A stretch of DNA of 45,123 nt from Clostridiales bacterium (GCA_012522735.1 JAAYJU010000070.1:1-45123), one strand, 5' to 3'; positions 14,064 through 23,299 are shown, numbered from the stretch's first letter. A program made the numbers and translations. Notes: generated by a model from the letters alone, not told the origin.

Positions 14064-15248
14064 ATGAATACAGTACGAATCGGTATAATCGGAATAGGAA
14101 ATATGGGTAGTGCCCATGCACAAAGTATATTTCAGGGAAAGGTTAGTAGCCTTTTACTTACAGCAGTATGTGATATTGACGAAAGTAGATTAGAGTGGGC
14201 CAAACAGACCTTTGGTGAAGAGGTATCCTTATATTCTGATTATCATTTATTAATAAATAGTGGTCTTGTAGATGCCATTCTGATAGCTACACCCCATAGC
14301 CTTCATCCTATTATTGCTTTAGATGGCTTTAGTGCTAATCTACATGTATTAACAGAAAAGCCAGCAGGTATAGATATTTTGCATGTCAGGAAGATGAATG
14401 AGGCGGCAGAAGCTTCAGACAAGATATTTGCAATTATGTATAACCAGAGGACAAATCCTCTATTCGCCCGTCTGAAAAAGATGGTAGAGGAAGGCGAGTT
14501 AGGTGAAATGAAGCGCTTTATCTGGATTGTAAGTAATTGGTATAGAACTCAAACATACTATGATTCTGCAACATGGAGAGCTTCTTGGAAGGGAGAAGGT
14601 GGAGGAGTACTACTAAATCAGTGTCCTCATAATCTGGATATCTGGCAGTGGATTACAGGTATGCCTGTTAAGATACGTTCTTTTTGTAAATACGGTCATT
14701 ATCATAAAATAACCGTAGAGGATGACGTAACTATTCTTGCCGAGTATGCTAATGAAGCAACCGCTGTATTTATTACCTCCACAGGTGAATATCCCGGTAC
14801 TAATAGACTGGAGTATTCAGGGACTAAGGGAAAAGCAGTTATAGAAGAAGGAATACTAAAGGTCTATAAGCTAGATACCGATGAGAGAGAGATATGTTTT
14901 AATTCAAATGAAGGCTTCCCAAGTATAGATGTTCATTATGAAGAATTTGCTCAGCAGGAGCCTGAAAGCGGACATGTTGGAATACTTCAAAACTTTACAA
15001 ATGCCATACTACATGGTGAGGCATTATTATCACCGGGTACCCAGGGCATATATGGGTTAACAATCAGTAATGCAGCATACATGTCTGATTGGTTAGATCG
15101 CTGGATTGACTTGCCAATGGATGAGTATTTATTTAATCAGATGTTAAATGAAAAACAATCACAAGAGGAGAGTAAAATTATAAAAAATACAGAATCTTCA
15201 GAAAAACTTGAAGGTGAATATAGCGAGCGCTGGCAGGTAAGATGGTAG
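14064..15248 (+). CDS. Gfo/Idh/MocA family oxidoreductase (3 of 3)
   Basis: 394 residues from the ATG at 14064, which has AAAGGAG before it; the longer frame from 13980 overlaps gene 2 and runs through the hairpin. Family motifs are IGIIGIGNMGSAHA at residues 5-18, LTEKPAG near 96-102 and GGGVLLNQCPHNLDIWQWITG near 175-195. The C-terminal 30 residues are rich in Glu, Lys and Ser, end RWQVRW, and look like a disordered tail. All three oxidoreductases differ enough to have distinct substrates or steps, as in pathways that oxidise, rearrange and reduce a sugar ring. Confidence 0.85.
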   Translation: MNTVRIGIIGIGNMGSAHAQSIFQGKVSSLLLTAVCDIDESRLEWAKQTFGEEVSLYSDYHLLINSGLVDAILIATPHSLHPIIALDGFSANLHVLTEKPAGIDILHVRKMNEAAEASDKIFAIMYNQRTNPLFARLKKMVEEGELGEMKRFIWIVSNWYRTQTYYDSATWRASWKGEGGGVLLNQCPHNLDIWQWITGMPVKIRSFCKYGHYHKITVEDDVTILAEYANEATAVFITSTGEYPGTNRLEYSGTKGKAVIEEGILKVYKLDTDEREICFNSNEGFPSIDVHYEEFAQQEPESGHVGILQNFTNAILHGEALLSPGTQGIYGLTISNAAYMSDWLDRWIDLPMDEYLFNQMLNEKQSQEESKIIKNTESSEKLEGEYSERWQVRW

Positions 15249-15323
15249 AATACAATTGTTAGATATGGGAAATATGTCGTTTTGATTGATATTCTGTAGT
15301 ATTAAATCTAAAAACAAACATAA

Positions 15324-15352
15324 TTGACATATATTAGCATTTAACTTATAAT
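15324..15352 (+). promoter_or_regulatory. Consensus sigma-A promoter for GGDEF-EAL gene
   Basis: TTGACA (15324-15329), exactly 17 bases, TATAAT (15347-15352). Both boxes match the consensus fully. The predicted leader is about 88 bases. I looked for a c-di-GMP riboswitch there and saw none. Confidence 0.8.
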
Positions 15353-15446
15353 ATTAATATATTTATAATTAATATGATTACAACTATGGTTAATTGGAAC
15401 CTTAGACAAGGAATGTACTTGAAAAGCATACCAGTGGAGAGCACAT

Positions 15447-17459
15447 ATGATGAAGGATGCTAAGCTACACAAGAAAAACAAAAAGTCAGATGAAAAAAAC
15501 ATGCCCTATATCTTTGATGCATATAAGGTTGCGATAGTATATGCAATTTTTGGAGGTCTATGGATCCTATTATCTGATAAAATTCTTGGATTTATATTTC
15601 CTGATCTCAAAACATATAAAAGCATTCAGACCTATAAGGGTGTGCTTTATGTGCTTATTACCACCTTATTAGTGTATGAGCTATTAAGGCGTAGGTTAAA
15701 GCTATGGCATATAGAGTATAAGAAGAGAGAAGAGGCTTTCCAAGAGCTGAAGCTAATCAATGAGGAATTAGTCAAGCTTGATGCTGAGCTAACCTATCAA
15801 AAGAAGCTGAATGAGAATATTATCATGGAAGCTCCTTCAATTATCATTACATGGGATGATACAGGAAGAATTCTATCAATCAATCCATTTGGTGAGAAGC
15901 TAACTGGGTATACAGAGGAAGAGCTTATTAACGGCCCTGGATGGAAATTGCTTGTTCCTGAAGAGCGGTTCTATATGGCTATAGATACATATTTTGAAAT
16001 TAAGGATATGGATGAAGCATTAATCTATGACGGTGCTGTGATTACTAAGGATGGCAGAAGAGTTGATATCCTGTGGTCTAGTAAGACTCTTTTTCAACAG
16101 TCCGATGAGGGAGGCAAAAAATATGTATCCATCGGAACCGATTTAGAGGAGCGCAAGAGATACGAAGAGAAAATTAAACATATGGCTTACTACGATACCC
16201 TAACAAATCTACCGAATAGACTTATGTTTGAACAGATGGTAAGCAAACATATAAGAGATAAGGATAGTAGCTTTGCTATAGCTTATATGGATATTGATAA
16301 TTTTAAGAATATAAATGACTCCATTGGTCATAAGGCTGGCGATGTGTTTTTAAAGTATTTTGCTAATACAATTCTTGAAAATGTTGAGGAGAGTGCCTTT
16401 GTTGCCAGACTGGGCGGAGATGAGTTCGCTATATTATATAAATACGATTCCAAAGAAGGAATCTTGGAAAAGGTTGAAAGCTTACTGAAGCAAACTAATA
16501 GGATATGGTCCCACGATAATAGATTGTTTTATATATCTACAAGCGTCGGAATTGTTTTATATCCAGAGAATGGCGATAATACCTCGGAACTTCTTATGAA
16601 TGCCGATATTGCCATGTATGCTTCGAAAAGAGAAGGAAGAAACAGGATATTATTTTACAAGAGTGACTTAATGGAAGAGAATTCAAGATACGGTGATATG
16701 GCAAATAATCTGCAGGAGGGTATGGACCAACAGCAGTTTTACCTTGTATATCAACCACAATATAATTTATATAGTAAGGAGCTTATAGGTATGGAAGCTC
16801 TGCTTCGCTGGGAGCATCCTTCTGAAGGATTTATATCTCCTGGTGATTTTATTCCTATTGCAGAGAGAACCGGCCAGATATACCGTTTAGAAAGATGGGT
16901 CATAAGAAAGGCTTTGGAGCAGAGATCAATATGGGAGCAACAGGGCTATGGGTATATACAAACATCTATAAATTTATCAACTAAAACGCTTACCAGTGCA
17001 ATTAATTTTGCTGAATGGGAGCAAATATTATCCGAGTATGATGTAGATTATTCAAAAATAATTATAGAGATTACTGAGACAGCCGACATCTTAGATGTAG
17101 AAAATGTTATCGGCCGCTTAAATATACTAAAGAAAAGAGGAATACGTATTGCTCTAGATGATTTTGGAACAGGCTATTCATCCTTGAACTATCTTAAAAA
17201 ATTCCCCATAGACATTATTAAGCTTGATAGAAGCTTTATAAATGCCATTACCGAGGAAGGTGTGGATACATTATTAATAAAGAACATACTTAAGCTTGCT
17301 AATGATTTGAAGTTTGAGGTTATTGCAGAGGGAATAGAAACCTATGAACAAATGCAGTTATTAGTTGATTACAACTGCGAGAGCGGCCAAGGCTTTTTAC
17401 TAAGCAAACCTCTTACTGTCGAGAATATTTTTAACCTCTTAAATAACTATAACAAATAA
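15447..17459 (+). CDS. Membrane PAS-GGDEF-EAL protein (c-di-GMP turnover)
   Basis: 670 residues. Two membrane spans at about 29-51 and 68-86 enclose a short outside loop, then a coiled coil (90-120), a PAS domain (about 125-240), GGDEF (about 245-410) and EAL (about 420-665). The cyclase site RLGGDEF near residue 320 is intact; the RxxD inhibitory site before it is absent. EAL metal and catalytic residues are also intact: EALLRW near 449, INLS, EITE, DDFGTGYSS, IKLDRSF and VIAEGIET. Both activities are therefore possible, with the phosphodiesterase usually dominant in such proteins. It has its own consensus promoter and a terminator, so it is a single-gene unit. ATG codons at 15447 and 15450 both suit the GGAGA site. 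Confidence 0.93.
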   Translation: MMKDAKLHKKNKKSDEKNMPYIFDAYKVAIVYAIFGGLWILLSDKILGFIFPDLKTYKSIQTYKGVLYVLITTLLVYELLRRRLKLWHIEYKKREEAFQELKLINEELVKLDAELTYQKKLNENIIMEAPSIIITWDDTGRILSINPFGEKLTGYTEEELINGPGWKLLVPEERFYMAIDTYFEIKDMDEALIYDGAVITKDGRRVDILWSSKTLFQQSDEGGKKYVSIGTDLEERKRYEEKIKHMAYYDTLTNLPNRLMFEQMVSKHIRDKDSSFAIAYMDIDNFKNINDSIGHKAGDVFLKYFANTILENVEESAFVARLGGDEFAILYKYDSKEGILEKVESLLKQTNRIWSHDNRLFYISTSVGIVLYPENGDNTSELLMNADIAMYASKREGRNRILFYKSDLMEENSRYGDMANNLQEGMDQQQFYLVYQPQYNLYSKELIGMEALLRWEHPSEGFISPGDFIPIAERTGQIYRLERWVIRKALEQRSIWEQQGYGYIQTSINLSTKTLTSAINFAEWEQILSEYDVDYSKIIIEITETADILDVENVIGRLNILKKRGIRIALDDFGTGYSSLNYLKKFPIDIIKLDRSFINAITEEGVDTLLIKNILKLANDLKFEVIAEGIETYEQMQLLVDYNCESGQGFLLSKPLTVENIFNLLNNYNK

Positions 17460-17474
17460 TATTGTCATTTATTT

Positions 17475-17528
17475 AAAGACACAGACAGCTCCTTAATTTA
17501 TATAGCCTAGGAGCGCCTGTGTCTTTTT
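17475..17528 (+). terminator. Intrinsic terminator after GGDEF-EAL gene
   Basis: GACACAG (17478-17484) pairs with CTGTGTC (17517-17523), and inside it GCTCC pairs with GGAGC, followed by five T. The A-run on the other side could let it serve the minus-strand tiny genes too. Confidence 0.9.
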
Positions 17529-17540
17529 CTTATTATATTA

Positions 17541-17705
17541 TTACATATGCTGTGCTTCTTTGTCTGCTTCCTCTACAATTTCATCCAAAACCTTAATCAA
17601 GTCATGAATGGTATATAGTTCTACATTGCGATCTAGAATTACATTTTTTAAATCGACAGAAAGAGTTTCAAATTTTTCTTTAATAGCCGGGGCTACATAT
17701 GACAT
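17541..17705 (-). CDS. Tiny conserved-looking protein, 54 residues
   Basis: The frame encodes 54 residues beginning MSYVAPAIKEKFETLSVDLK and ending AQHM, with a strong GGAGGATGATTACA ribosome site. It is acidic-amphipathic and probably all-helical, with no membrane segment. Stop and start fit tightly between a terminator and the next small gene, which lies 16 bases upstream in the same direction. I do not recognise the function. Confidence 0.65.
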   Translation of the reverse strand: MSYVAPAIKEKFETLSVDLKNVILDRNVELYTIHDLIKVLDEIVEEADKEAQHM

Positions 17706-17721
17706 TGTAATCATCCTCCAC

Positions 17722-17955
17722 TTAAGATAATTGATCGCGACCTCTTGTTTTCTGCTGAATAAACATCTCCATTTCTTCTATAGTATGGAATTCATCAATA
17801 TGCTTTTTTACCTCTTTTCTGGTTTCATCATCCAGCCCATCAAGACGCTCTTCATATTCGGATTTATTTGTAAAGTAGAAGTTCGTAAGACCGGAATCTA
17901 TAAATCCTGCACTAAATTGGCTACCAGTATCTATATGTCCATTAAAATTCATCAT
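17722..17955 (-). CDS. Small acidic protein, 77 residues, unknown
   Basis: 77 residues. The first third is polar and Gly/Ser-rich (GHIDTGSQFSAGFIDSGLTN); the rest is charged helix (YEERLDGLDDETRKEVKKHIDEF and so on). There is no signal peptide or membrane segment. AAGGGGAT precedes two ATG codons (17955 and 17952); either may be used. It sits immediately upstream of the 54-residue gene and probably shares its transcript. No family recognised. Confidence 0.55.
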   Translation of the reverse strand: MMNFNGHIDTGSQFSAGFIDSGLTNFYFTNKSEYEERLDGLDDETRKEVKKHIDEFHTIEEMEMFIQQKTRGRDQLS

Positions 17956-18051
17956 AAAAGAAATCCCCTTTCCATATAAGTATAAAATCAGTATTTCTTA
18001 TTTTCTTATGCATTATTCCATTTATAGCAGTTAGACACATCCATTTTCTGC

Positions 18052-18080
18052 TTGTTATAGCATTTGTTATAAGCTATAAT
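18052..18080 (+). promoter_or_regulatory. Sigma-A promoter for membrane protein-metH operon
   Basis: TTGTTA (18052-18057), 17 bases, TATAAT (18075-18080). An inverted repeat TTATAGC...AGCTATAA spans the spacer and -10 box and could bind a regulator. No S-box or cobalamin riboswitch is visible in the short leader. Confidence 0.6.
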
Positions 18081-18134
18081 TGACATAATCGATCAATATC
18101 TGATTATTAGCCATTTAGTCATAGGAGGTAGGTA

Positions 18135-18764
18135 ATGAAGAAAGGCATCATTTTAATAGCTATTGGTATAATATTGTTAGCATTAGATATACGAATACCC
18201 ATGGGAGATGCTTATCCACCTATGGAAATGATAGATGAATTAGGAGAAGTCTTTCAGGGCAAAATTATTAATAATTTAATTGGCATAGGTCCGAAGATTG
18301 ATGTAATATCAGATGTCTTAGGCTACGTTTTTCTTTTTTTAGGAGCCATATTCTTATTAAAATATGACTTTAAGTTTATATTTGGAATGATTCTTATACC
18401 TTTTGCAATTTATTTATATATTACTATTTTGCGACTTCCCTACAACTTTATACTTGGTGATTTATATTTGAAGGCTGCAGGCTATCATTTTGTTTTAGTC
18501 TTTATAGAGATACTGACGGAATTATTTATTATCAAGGGAGTCATAAATGTTGTCCAAACTACTCAGACCAAGTGGAATGTAAATGAACTACTTGTCGGCT
18601 GGGTTCTTGCTATGATAAGTAAGGGAATTCTTTCGGGTATTCACTTCTTCTATAGCAGAGGAGTCTTCTATTCTATTTATTCTCTCGTTATGATAGGAGC
18701 TACCGTGTTTTATCTGAATAGACTATATGTGATAACAAAGTTTAAGCTGGAGGAGAATTCATGA
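18135..18764 (+). CDS. Integral membrane protein, about six spans, unknown
   Basis: 209 residues, mostly hydrophobic. Likely spans are at about 4-21, 58-76, 78-98, 113-133, 151-169 and 173-195, with short polar links. A non-membrane segment with DAYPPMEMIDELGEVF lies between the first two. AGGAGGTAGGTA precedes the ATG. Its TGA stop overlaps the start of metH (ATGA), so the two are translationally coupled. I do not recognise the family. The coupling suggests a role connected with methionine, cobalamin or folate, but that is inference. Confidence 0.75.
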   Translation: MKKGIILIAIGIILLALDIRIPMGDAYPPMEMIDELGEVFQGKIINNLIGIGPKIDVISDVLGYVFLFLGAIFLLKYDFKFIFGMILIPFAIYLYITILRLPYNFILGDLYLKAAGYHFVLVFIEILTELFIIKGVINVVQTTQTKWNVNELLVGWVLAMISKGILSGIHFFYSRGVFYSIYSLVMIGATVFYLNRLYVITKFKLEENS

Positions 18765-21241
18765 ACAAAAATGAATTTAAAAAGCTTATAGAATCTAAAA
18801 TAGTCATACTGGATGGAGCCTGCGGAAGCAATCTGCAGACCAAGGGGATGACATCTGGTGTATGCCCTGAACAGTGGATGACTGATAATGCCGACATTGT
18901 TATAGAATTACAGAGGCAGTTTTTAGAGGCGGGAACGGATATTTTATTCGCTCCCACATTTACAGCAAATAGAATAAAGCTTAAGGAATATGGCCTAGAG
19001 GATAAGATTTCTTATTTCAACAGGCAGTTAGTTAAGATAAGTAAGAAGGCCAGAGAATTATATCGAAAACAAAGCGGTTATAAACGCAACATATATATAG
19101 CGGCCGATATCACCATGACAGGAGAAATGGTTGCTCCAAATGGCAAGCTATCCTTCGAGGAGCTTGTAAATGTCTATAAGGAGCAGATGGAATATATTCT
19201 GGATGAAGGGGTAGACCTCTTCGTTATAGAAACCATGATGAGTCTACAGGAATCTAGGGCAGCCCTTCTTGCTGTCCATGAGCTATGCGATCTTCCGGTT
19301 ATGGTATCACTGACCTATCAGGAGAATAACCGCACACTTTATGGGACAGACCCTAAGACTGCAATCACAGTATTGCAGGCCATGGGCGCCGATGCTGTGG
19401 GAGTAAATTGCTCCACTGGCCCGGAAAAGATGCATGATATCATTAAGCAGATGAAGAGTATTGCTCATGTTCCGATTTTGGCTAAGCCCAATGCAGGAAT
19501 TCCTTATCTTGAGGATAAGCAGACAGTATTTCCCATGGGCCCTGATGAATTTGCCAAGGAGATGATAAAGCTTGTGTCTGAAGGAGCTAGTATAGTCGGA
19601 GGCTGCTGTGGAACGACAGCAGAGCATATAAAGCTACTATCAGAGGGGGTAAGTGACCTGCCTATTCCTAATGTTAACACTAGACATTGTAGAGCTCTAA
19701 CAACCGAGAGAGAATGGACACCCATATTGTTAGATGGGAGCTTTATGGTGGTTGGAGAAAGAATTAATCCCACAGGTAAGAAGGCGCTGCAAGCAAGCCT
19801 TAGAGAAGGTGACTATACACCCATAGGGATTATGGCCAGCCAGCAGTTAGAGCAGGGGGCAGATTTTCTTGATATAAATGTGGGAATGAGTGGAATAGAT
19901 GAGAAGGAAGCAATGCTTAATGCAATTGAAGAGGTTAGACGTAACAGCGATAGGCCTCTTGTTATAGATACAAGTAATACCGTGGTTATGGAGGCGGCCC
20001 TGCGAATATATCCCGGCCGTGCTTTGATGAATTCCATATCTTTAGAGAAGGAGAAGATAGATAAGCTCCTACCATTAGCTAAGAAATACGGTGCTATGTT
20101 CATACTTCTTCCTCTGTCTGATTCCGGCTTACCAAGGGATATTAATGAGAAAAAGCGTATAATACATGAGATTATGGATAGAGCCTATGCTATAGGCCTT
20201 ACAAATGAGGATATAATAGTAGATGGGCTAGTAAATACTGTGGGTGCCAATCCTAGGGCGGCTATAGAGACTACCGAGACCATAAGCTATTGTAAAAATG
20301 ATCTTGGAGTAGCTACTATAATAGGCTTATCGAATATTTCCTTCGGGCTACCACAGAGGCAGTATATCAACAGCACCTTTTTGGGCTTTGCCATACAGGC
20401 AGGTCTTACTATGGCTATAGCTAATCCTTCACAGGAGCTTCTTATGAATACTGCATATGCTTCTGATTTGCTGCTTGGCAAGGAAGGAGCTGCAGAAAGA
20501 TATATAAATAATGTGGTAGAAATAAAAGTCGCTGATAAGCCACCGGCCAAGGAAAAACTAACCCATGAAAATAAATCTGAGGATAGCAGAATAGACTTAG
20601 ATAGTAATAAACAAGCTATATTTGAAGCTGTTCTAAAGGGAAACAGGAAGGATATTCTGAAGTTAGTAGAGAAAGAGTTAGGCTCTAATAATTCACCTAG
20701 CGATATTATAGATACAGTGCTAATACCCGCTATAAATGAAGTAGGCAGATTATTTGATAGCCAGAGGTATTTTCTACCCCAGCTTATATCGGGAGCAGAG
20801 ACCATGAAGCTTGCTATTGATTATCTTGAGCCTATGCTTACTGATATTGAAGACGGTGCAAAAAACCGCCATTCCACTGTTATAATCGCCACAGTATCAG
20901 GGGATATTCATGATATTGGAAAGAATTTGGTAGCCTTGATGCTTAAGAATTACGGGTATCGTGTAATCGATCTTGGTAAAGATGTGGAGACCGATATTAT
21001 AATTCAAGAAGCTAAGAATGAGGAAGCGGATATAATTGCTTTGTCCGCCTTGATGACTACAACTATGGTAGAGATGAAAAATGTAGTGGATAAGGTCAAG
21101 GAAGCCGGACTTCATACGAAGATTATAATTGGCGGCGCTGTAATAACAGAGCATTATGCAAAGGAAATCGGAGCCGATGGCTATGCACCGGATGCAGGAT
21201 CTGCCGTGGAGCTTGTAAGAAGGCTTGTAGAGGGAGGTTAA
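18761..21241 (+). CDS. metH: Cobalamin-dependent methionine synthase, lacking the reactivation domain
   Basis: 826 residues. It transfers the methyl group of methyltetrahydrofolate to homocysteine through bound cobalamin. The homocysteine domain starts with LDGACGSNLQ and ends with the zinc ligands GGCCGTT near 279-285. The pterin domain carries VGERINPTGKK near 330-340. The cobalamin part has a helical cap (about 605-690) and DIHDIGKNL near 712-720, with the His that coordinates cobalt. E. coli MetH is about 1230 residues; this one stops after the cobalamin domain, so the AdoMet-dependent reactivation domain is missing, as in many Clostridia, where a separate protein does it. It overlaps the membrane protein upstream by four bases. 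A GGAGGTTAAAACCTCC hairpin covers the stop codon. Confidence 0.93.
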   Translation: MNKNEFKKLIESKIVILDGACGSNLQTKGMTSGVCPEQWMTDNADIVIELQRQFLEAGTDILFAPTFTANRIKLKEYGLEDKISYFNRQLVKISKKARELYRKQSGYKRNIYIAADITMTGEMVAPNGKLSFEELVNVYKEQMEYILDEGVDLFVIETMMSLQESRAALLAVHELCDLPVMVSLTYQENNRTLYGTDPKTAITVLQAMGADAVGVNCSTGPEKMHDIIKQMKSIAHVPILAKPNAGIPYLEDKQTVFPMGPDEFAKEMIKLVSEGASIVGGCCGTTAEHIKLLSEGVSDLPIPNVNTRHCRALTTEREWTPILLDGSFMVVGERINPTGKKALQASLREGDYTPIGIMASQQLEQGADFLDINVGMSGIDEKEAMLNAIEEVRRNSDRPLVIDTSNTVVMEAALRIYPGRALMNSISLEKEKIDKLLPLAKKYGAMFILLPLSDSGLPRDINEKKRIIHEIMDRAYAIGLTNEDIIVDGLVNTVGANPRAAIETTETISYCKNDLGVATIIGLSNISFGLPQRQYINSTFLGFAIQAGLTMAIANPSQELLMNTAYASDLLLGKEGAAERYINNVVEIKVADKPPAKEKLTHENKSEDSRIDLDSNKQAIFEAVLKGNRKDILKLVEKELGSNNSPSDIIDTVLIPAINEVGRLFDSQRYFLPQLISGAETMKLAIDYLEPMLTDIEDGAKNRHSTVIIATVSGDIHDIGKNLVALMLKNYGYRVIDLGKDVETDIIIQEAKNEEADIIALSALMTTTMVEMKNVVDKVKEAGLHTKIIIGGAVITEHYAKEIGADGYAPDAGSAVELVRRLVEGG

Positions 21242-21248
21242 AACCTCC
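21233..21248 (+). promoter_or_regulatory. GGAGG-loop-CCTCC hairpin at metH stop
   Basis: GGAGGT pairs with ACCTCC over a four-base loop at the end of metH. The ACCTCC arm can also pair with the GGGAGGT ribosome site of the next gene (21282-21288). The same sequence AAAACCTCCGTTAT occurs before ddh at 28327. Confidence 0.5.
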
Positions 21249-21293
21249 GTTATTAATACTGTTGTAAATATAATTTATTGAGGGAGGTAAACA

Positions 21294-22247
21294 TTGGAAC
21301 AGCTTAAGTATACCCATGTTGATCTTGTTATTCCAGTATACAAACCGGATAAAAAGCTATATCAGCTTCTTATTAGGATGGAAAAGCAAACAATAAAACC
21401 TAAGAATATATTTATTTTGCAAACTGTTACTGATATAGATATAAAAGAAGAATTTGAAATACCTAATGATTATAGTATAGATACACAAATTTTTTATGTG
21501 GATAAGGATGATTTTGATCACGGAGGAACCCGTAGATTCGGAGCCTCCTTATCATCAAATGCTGATATACTGATGTTTATGACACAGGATGCTATACCTG
21601 TAGATGAAGAACTTATTGAAAAGCTTATAGAGCCTTATCAGGATTCGCTTGTATCAGCTACATATGCAAGACAGCTGGCTAATTCAAAGGCAGATATCAT
21701 AGAATGCTATACAAGGAATTTTAATTATCCCAAGGAAAGCAGAACGAAGTCGATAAAGGATATAGAGACACTTGGAATTAAGGCGTTTTTTTGCTCGAAT
21801 GTATGTGCAACATATAGAAGAGACATTTATGAAAAGCTTGGAGGATTTGTAGAAAGAACAATATTTAACGAGGATATGATTATGGCACATGCCATGATTC
21901 ATGCAGGTTATAAAATTGCTTACCAAGCAAAGGCAAAGGTGATTCATTCCCATGTCTATTCTTATCTACAGCAGTTTTCAAGAAACTTTGATTTGGGAGT
22001 ATCCCATAGACAATATGCTAATGTATTTCTTAGTGTCAGTTCTGAATCTGAGGGTATTCGCTTGGTAAAATCCACCCTACAATATTTAGTTGATAATAAT
22101 GAATATCTCTTGATTCCTGATTTGATTATAAGCTCAGGCATGAAATATTTGGGCTACAAATTAGGAGTAAATTATAATAAGCTCCCCAAAGATTTTGTAA
22201 TACATTGCACTATGAATAAGGGCTATTGGAAAAACGGGGTTAAGTAA
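21294..22247 (+). CDS. Family 2 glycosyltransferase, rhamnosyltransferase-like
   Basis: 317 residues, GT-A fold. DLVIPVYKPDKK opens the nucleotide-sugar domain; DDFDHGGTRRFG (about residues 70-81) is typical of the rhamnosyltransferase branch, and MTQDAIP is the DxD-like metal region. A later FNEDMIMAHAMI segment fits the catalytic loop. No membrane span is obvious, so it probably works at the inner face of the membrane on cell-wall or exopolysaccharide units. The start is the TTG at 21294, with GGGAGG six bases before; no ATG is close. The next gene is another glycosyltransferase, 24 bases downstream. Confidence 0.88.
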   Translation: MEQLKYTHVDLVIPVYKPDKKLYQLLIRMEKQTIKPKNIFILQTVTDIDIKEEFEIPNDYSIDTQIFYVDKDDFDHGGTRRFGASLSSNADILMFMTQDAIPVDEELIEKLIEPYQDSLVSATYARQLANSKADIIECYTRNFNYPKESRTKSIKDIETLGIKAFFCSNVCATYRRDIYEKLGGFVERTIFNEDMIMAHAMIHAGYKIAYQAKAKVIHSHVYSYLQQFSRNFDLGVSHRQYANVFLSVSSESEGIRLVKSTLQYLVDNNEYLLIPDLIISSGMKYLGYKLGVNYNKLPKDFVIHCTMNKGYWKNGVK

Positions 22248-22271
22248 ACATCGGTAATAGGAGAAGCTATC

Positions 22272-23201
22272 ATGGATAATATTTCTATTATAATGACAAC
22301 CTATAATGGCGAAAAATACTTAGAGGAACAGCTTGTTTCTATTCTTTCCTCCACCTATAAGGATTTTGAACTTTATATTATTGATGATGGGTCTCAGGAT
22401 AATACTATGGAGATATTAGAACGTTATAAGGAAAAATATCCTGATAAGCTTCATGTAAGTAGGAATGAGACTAATCTAGGTGTAACCTTGAATTTTTTGA
22501 CTGCTGTAAGCAAAACCACATCCGAATATATTATGCTTTGTGATCAGGACGATGTATGGAAGGTTGATAAGATAGCCAAAACCTTAAAAAGAGTGAAACA
22601 GATGGAGGTTCAGTTTGGTAAGGAGCTTCCTATTGCTGTATTTACAGATGCATATGTTGTAGATGAAAGTCTAAATATAATACATGAATCGTTTTTTAGA
22701 TCTGGAAGGCTAAATCCCAGACTTACTGACCTACCACATTTATTAATGGAAAATAAGCTAATAGGTTGTACGGTTATGGTAAACCAAGCTGTTCGTCGAA
22801 TTCTCCAAAGCAGTCCCTTACCTAAAAGGGCAAGATTTCACGATGGCTGGTTGGGGCTCATAGCTGCATCGGTTGGTAAGGTTGGATTTATTAAGGAGCC
22901 TACTTTATTTTATAGACAGCACGGTGCTAATGTGGTAGGTAATCGAGGATTTATATCATATTTCTTTAACCGTATAGGCAATATAAGAAAGCAGAAGAGG
23001 GCTCTATCAGAGCTTTATATGCAGGCAGAAGAGTTTGCTTTTCTCTACCATAATTTAATTGATGGTAGGAAGCTGGATATCATAAGCAGATTTTCTAAGC
23101 TGGGTAAAGAAAATTTTATTAAGAGAAGGATAACTATTTTAAGATATGGCTACCTCAAATCTGGGATAATCCGTAATATTGGGTTGATGTTTATAGTTTG
23201 A
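22272..23201 (+). CDS. Family 2 glycosyltransferase
   Basis: 309 residues, GT-A fold. It begins ISIIMTTYNGEKYLEEQL and has the nucleotide-binding DDGSQDNT near 39-46 and the metal-binding LCDQDDVWK near 93-101. An FHDGWLGLIAASVG stretch near 195-208 is the acceptor-side region seen in rhamnosyl- and similar transferases. The C-terminal 60 residues are basic and amphipathic, which would suit membrane association. The GGAG site lies before the ATG. It pairs with the gene upstream, and the two probably decorate the same surface glycan. No flippase or polymerase is in the window. Confidence 0.88.
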   Translation: MDNISIIMTTYNGEKYLEEQLVSILSSTYKDFELYIIDDGSQDNTMEILERYKEKYPDKLHVSRNETNLGVTLNFLTAVSKTTSEYIMLCDQDDVWKVDKIAKTLKRVKQMEVQFGKELPIAVFTDAYVVDESLNIIHESFFRSGRLNPRLTDLPHLLMENKLIGCTVMVNQAVRRILQSSPLPKRARFHDGWLGLIAASVGKVGFIKEPTLFYRQHGANVVGNRGFISYFFNRIGNIRKQKRALSELYMQAEEFAFLYHNLIDGRKLDIISRFSKLGKENFIKRRITILRYGYLKSGIIRNIGLMFIV

Positions 23202-23270
23202 GAGTGTATTATTATGCAGAAACTAGATTATTTATCTTTAAATATCACAATAAAAAACATCTGTCAGTAC

Positions 23271-23299
23271 TTGACAAACAACTATGTTGTTGTTACAAT
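23271..23299 (+). promoter_or_regulatory. Sigma-A promoter for ilvNC
   Basis: TTGACA (23271-23276), exactly 17 bases, TACAAT (23294-23299). It predicts a leader of about 210 bases before ilvN. Confidence 0.8.

Noticed and set aside
15359-15446. c-di-GMP riboswitch in the leader of the GGDEF-EAL gene
   Set aside because: The conserved GEMM core and tetraloop receptor are not seen.
20287-20805. 172-residue minus-strand frame within metH
   Set aside because: Antisense shadow; metH domains are intact on the plus strand.
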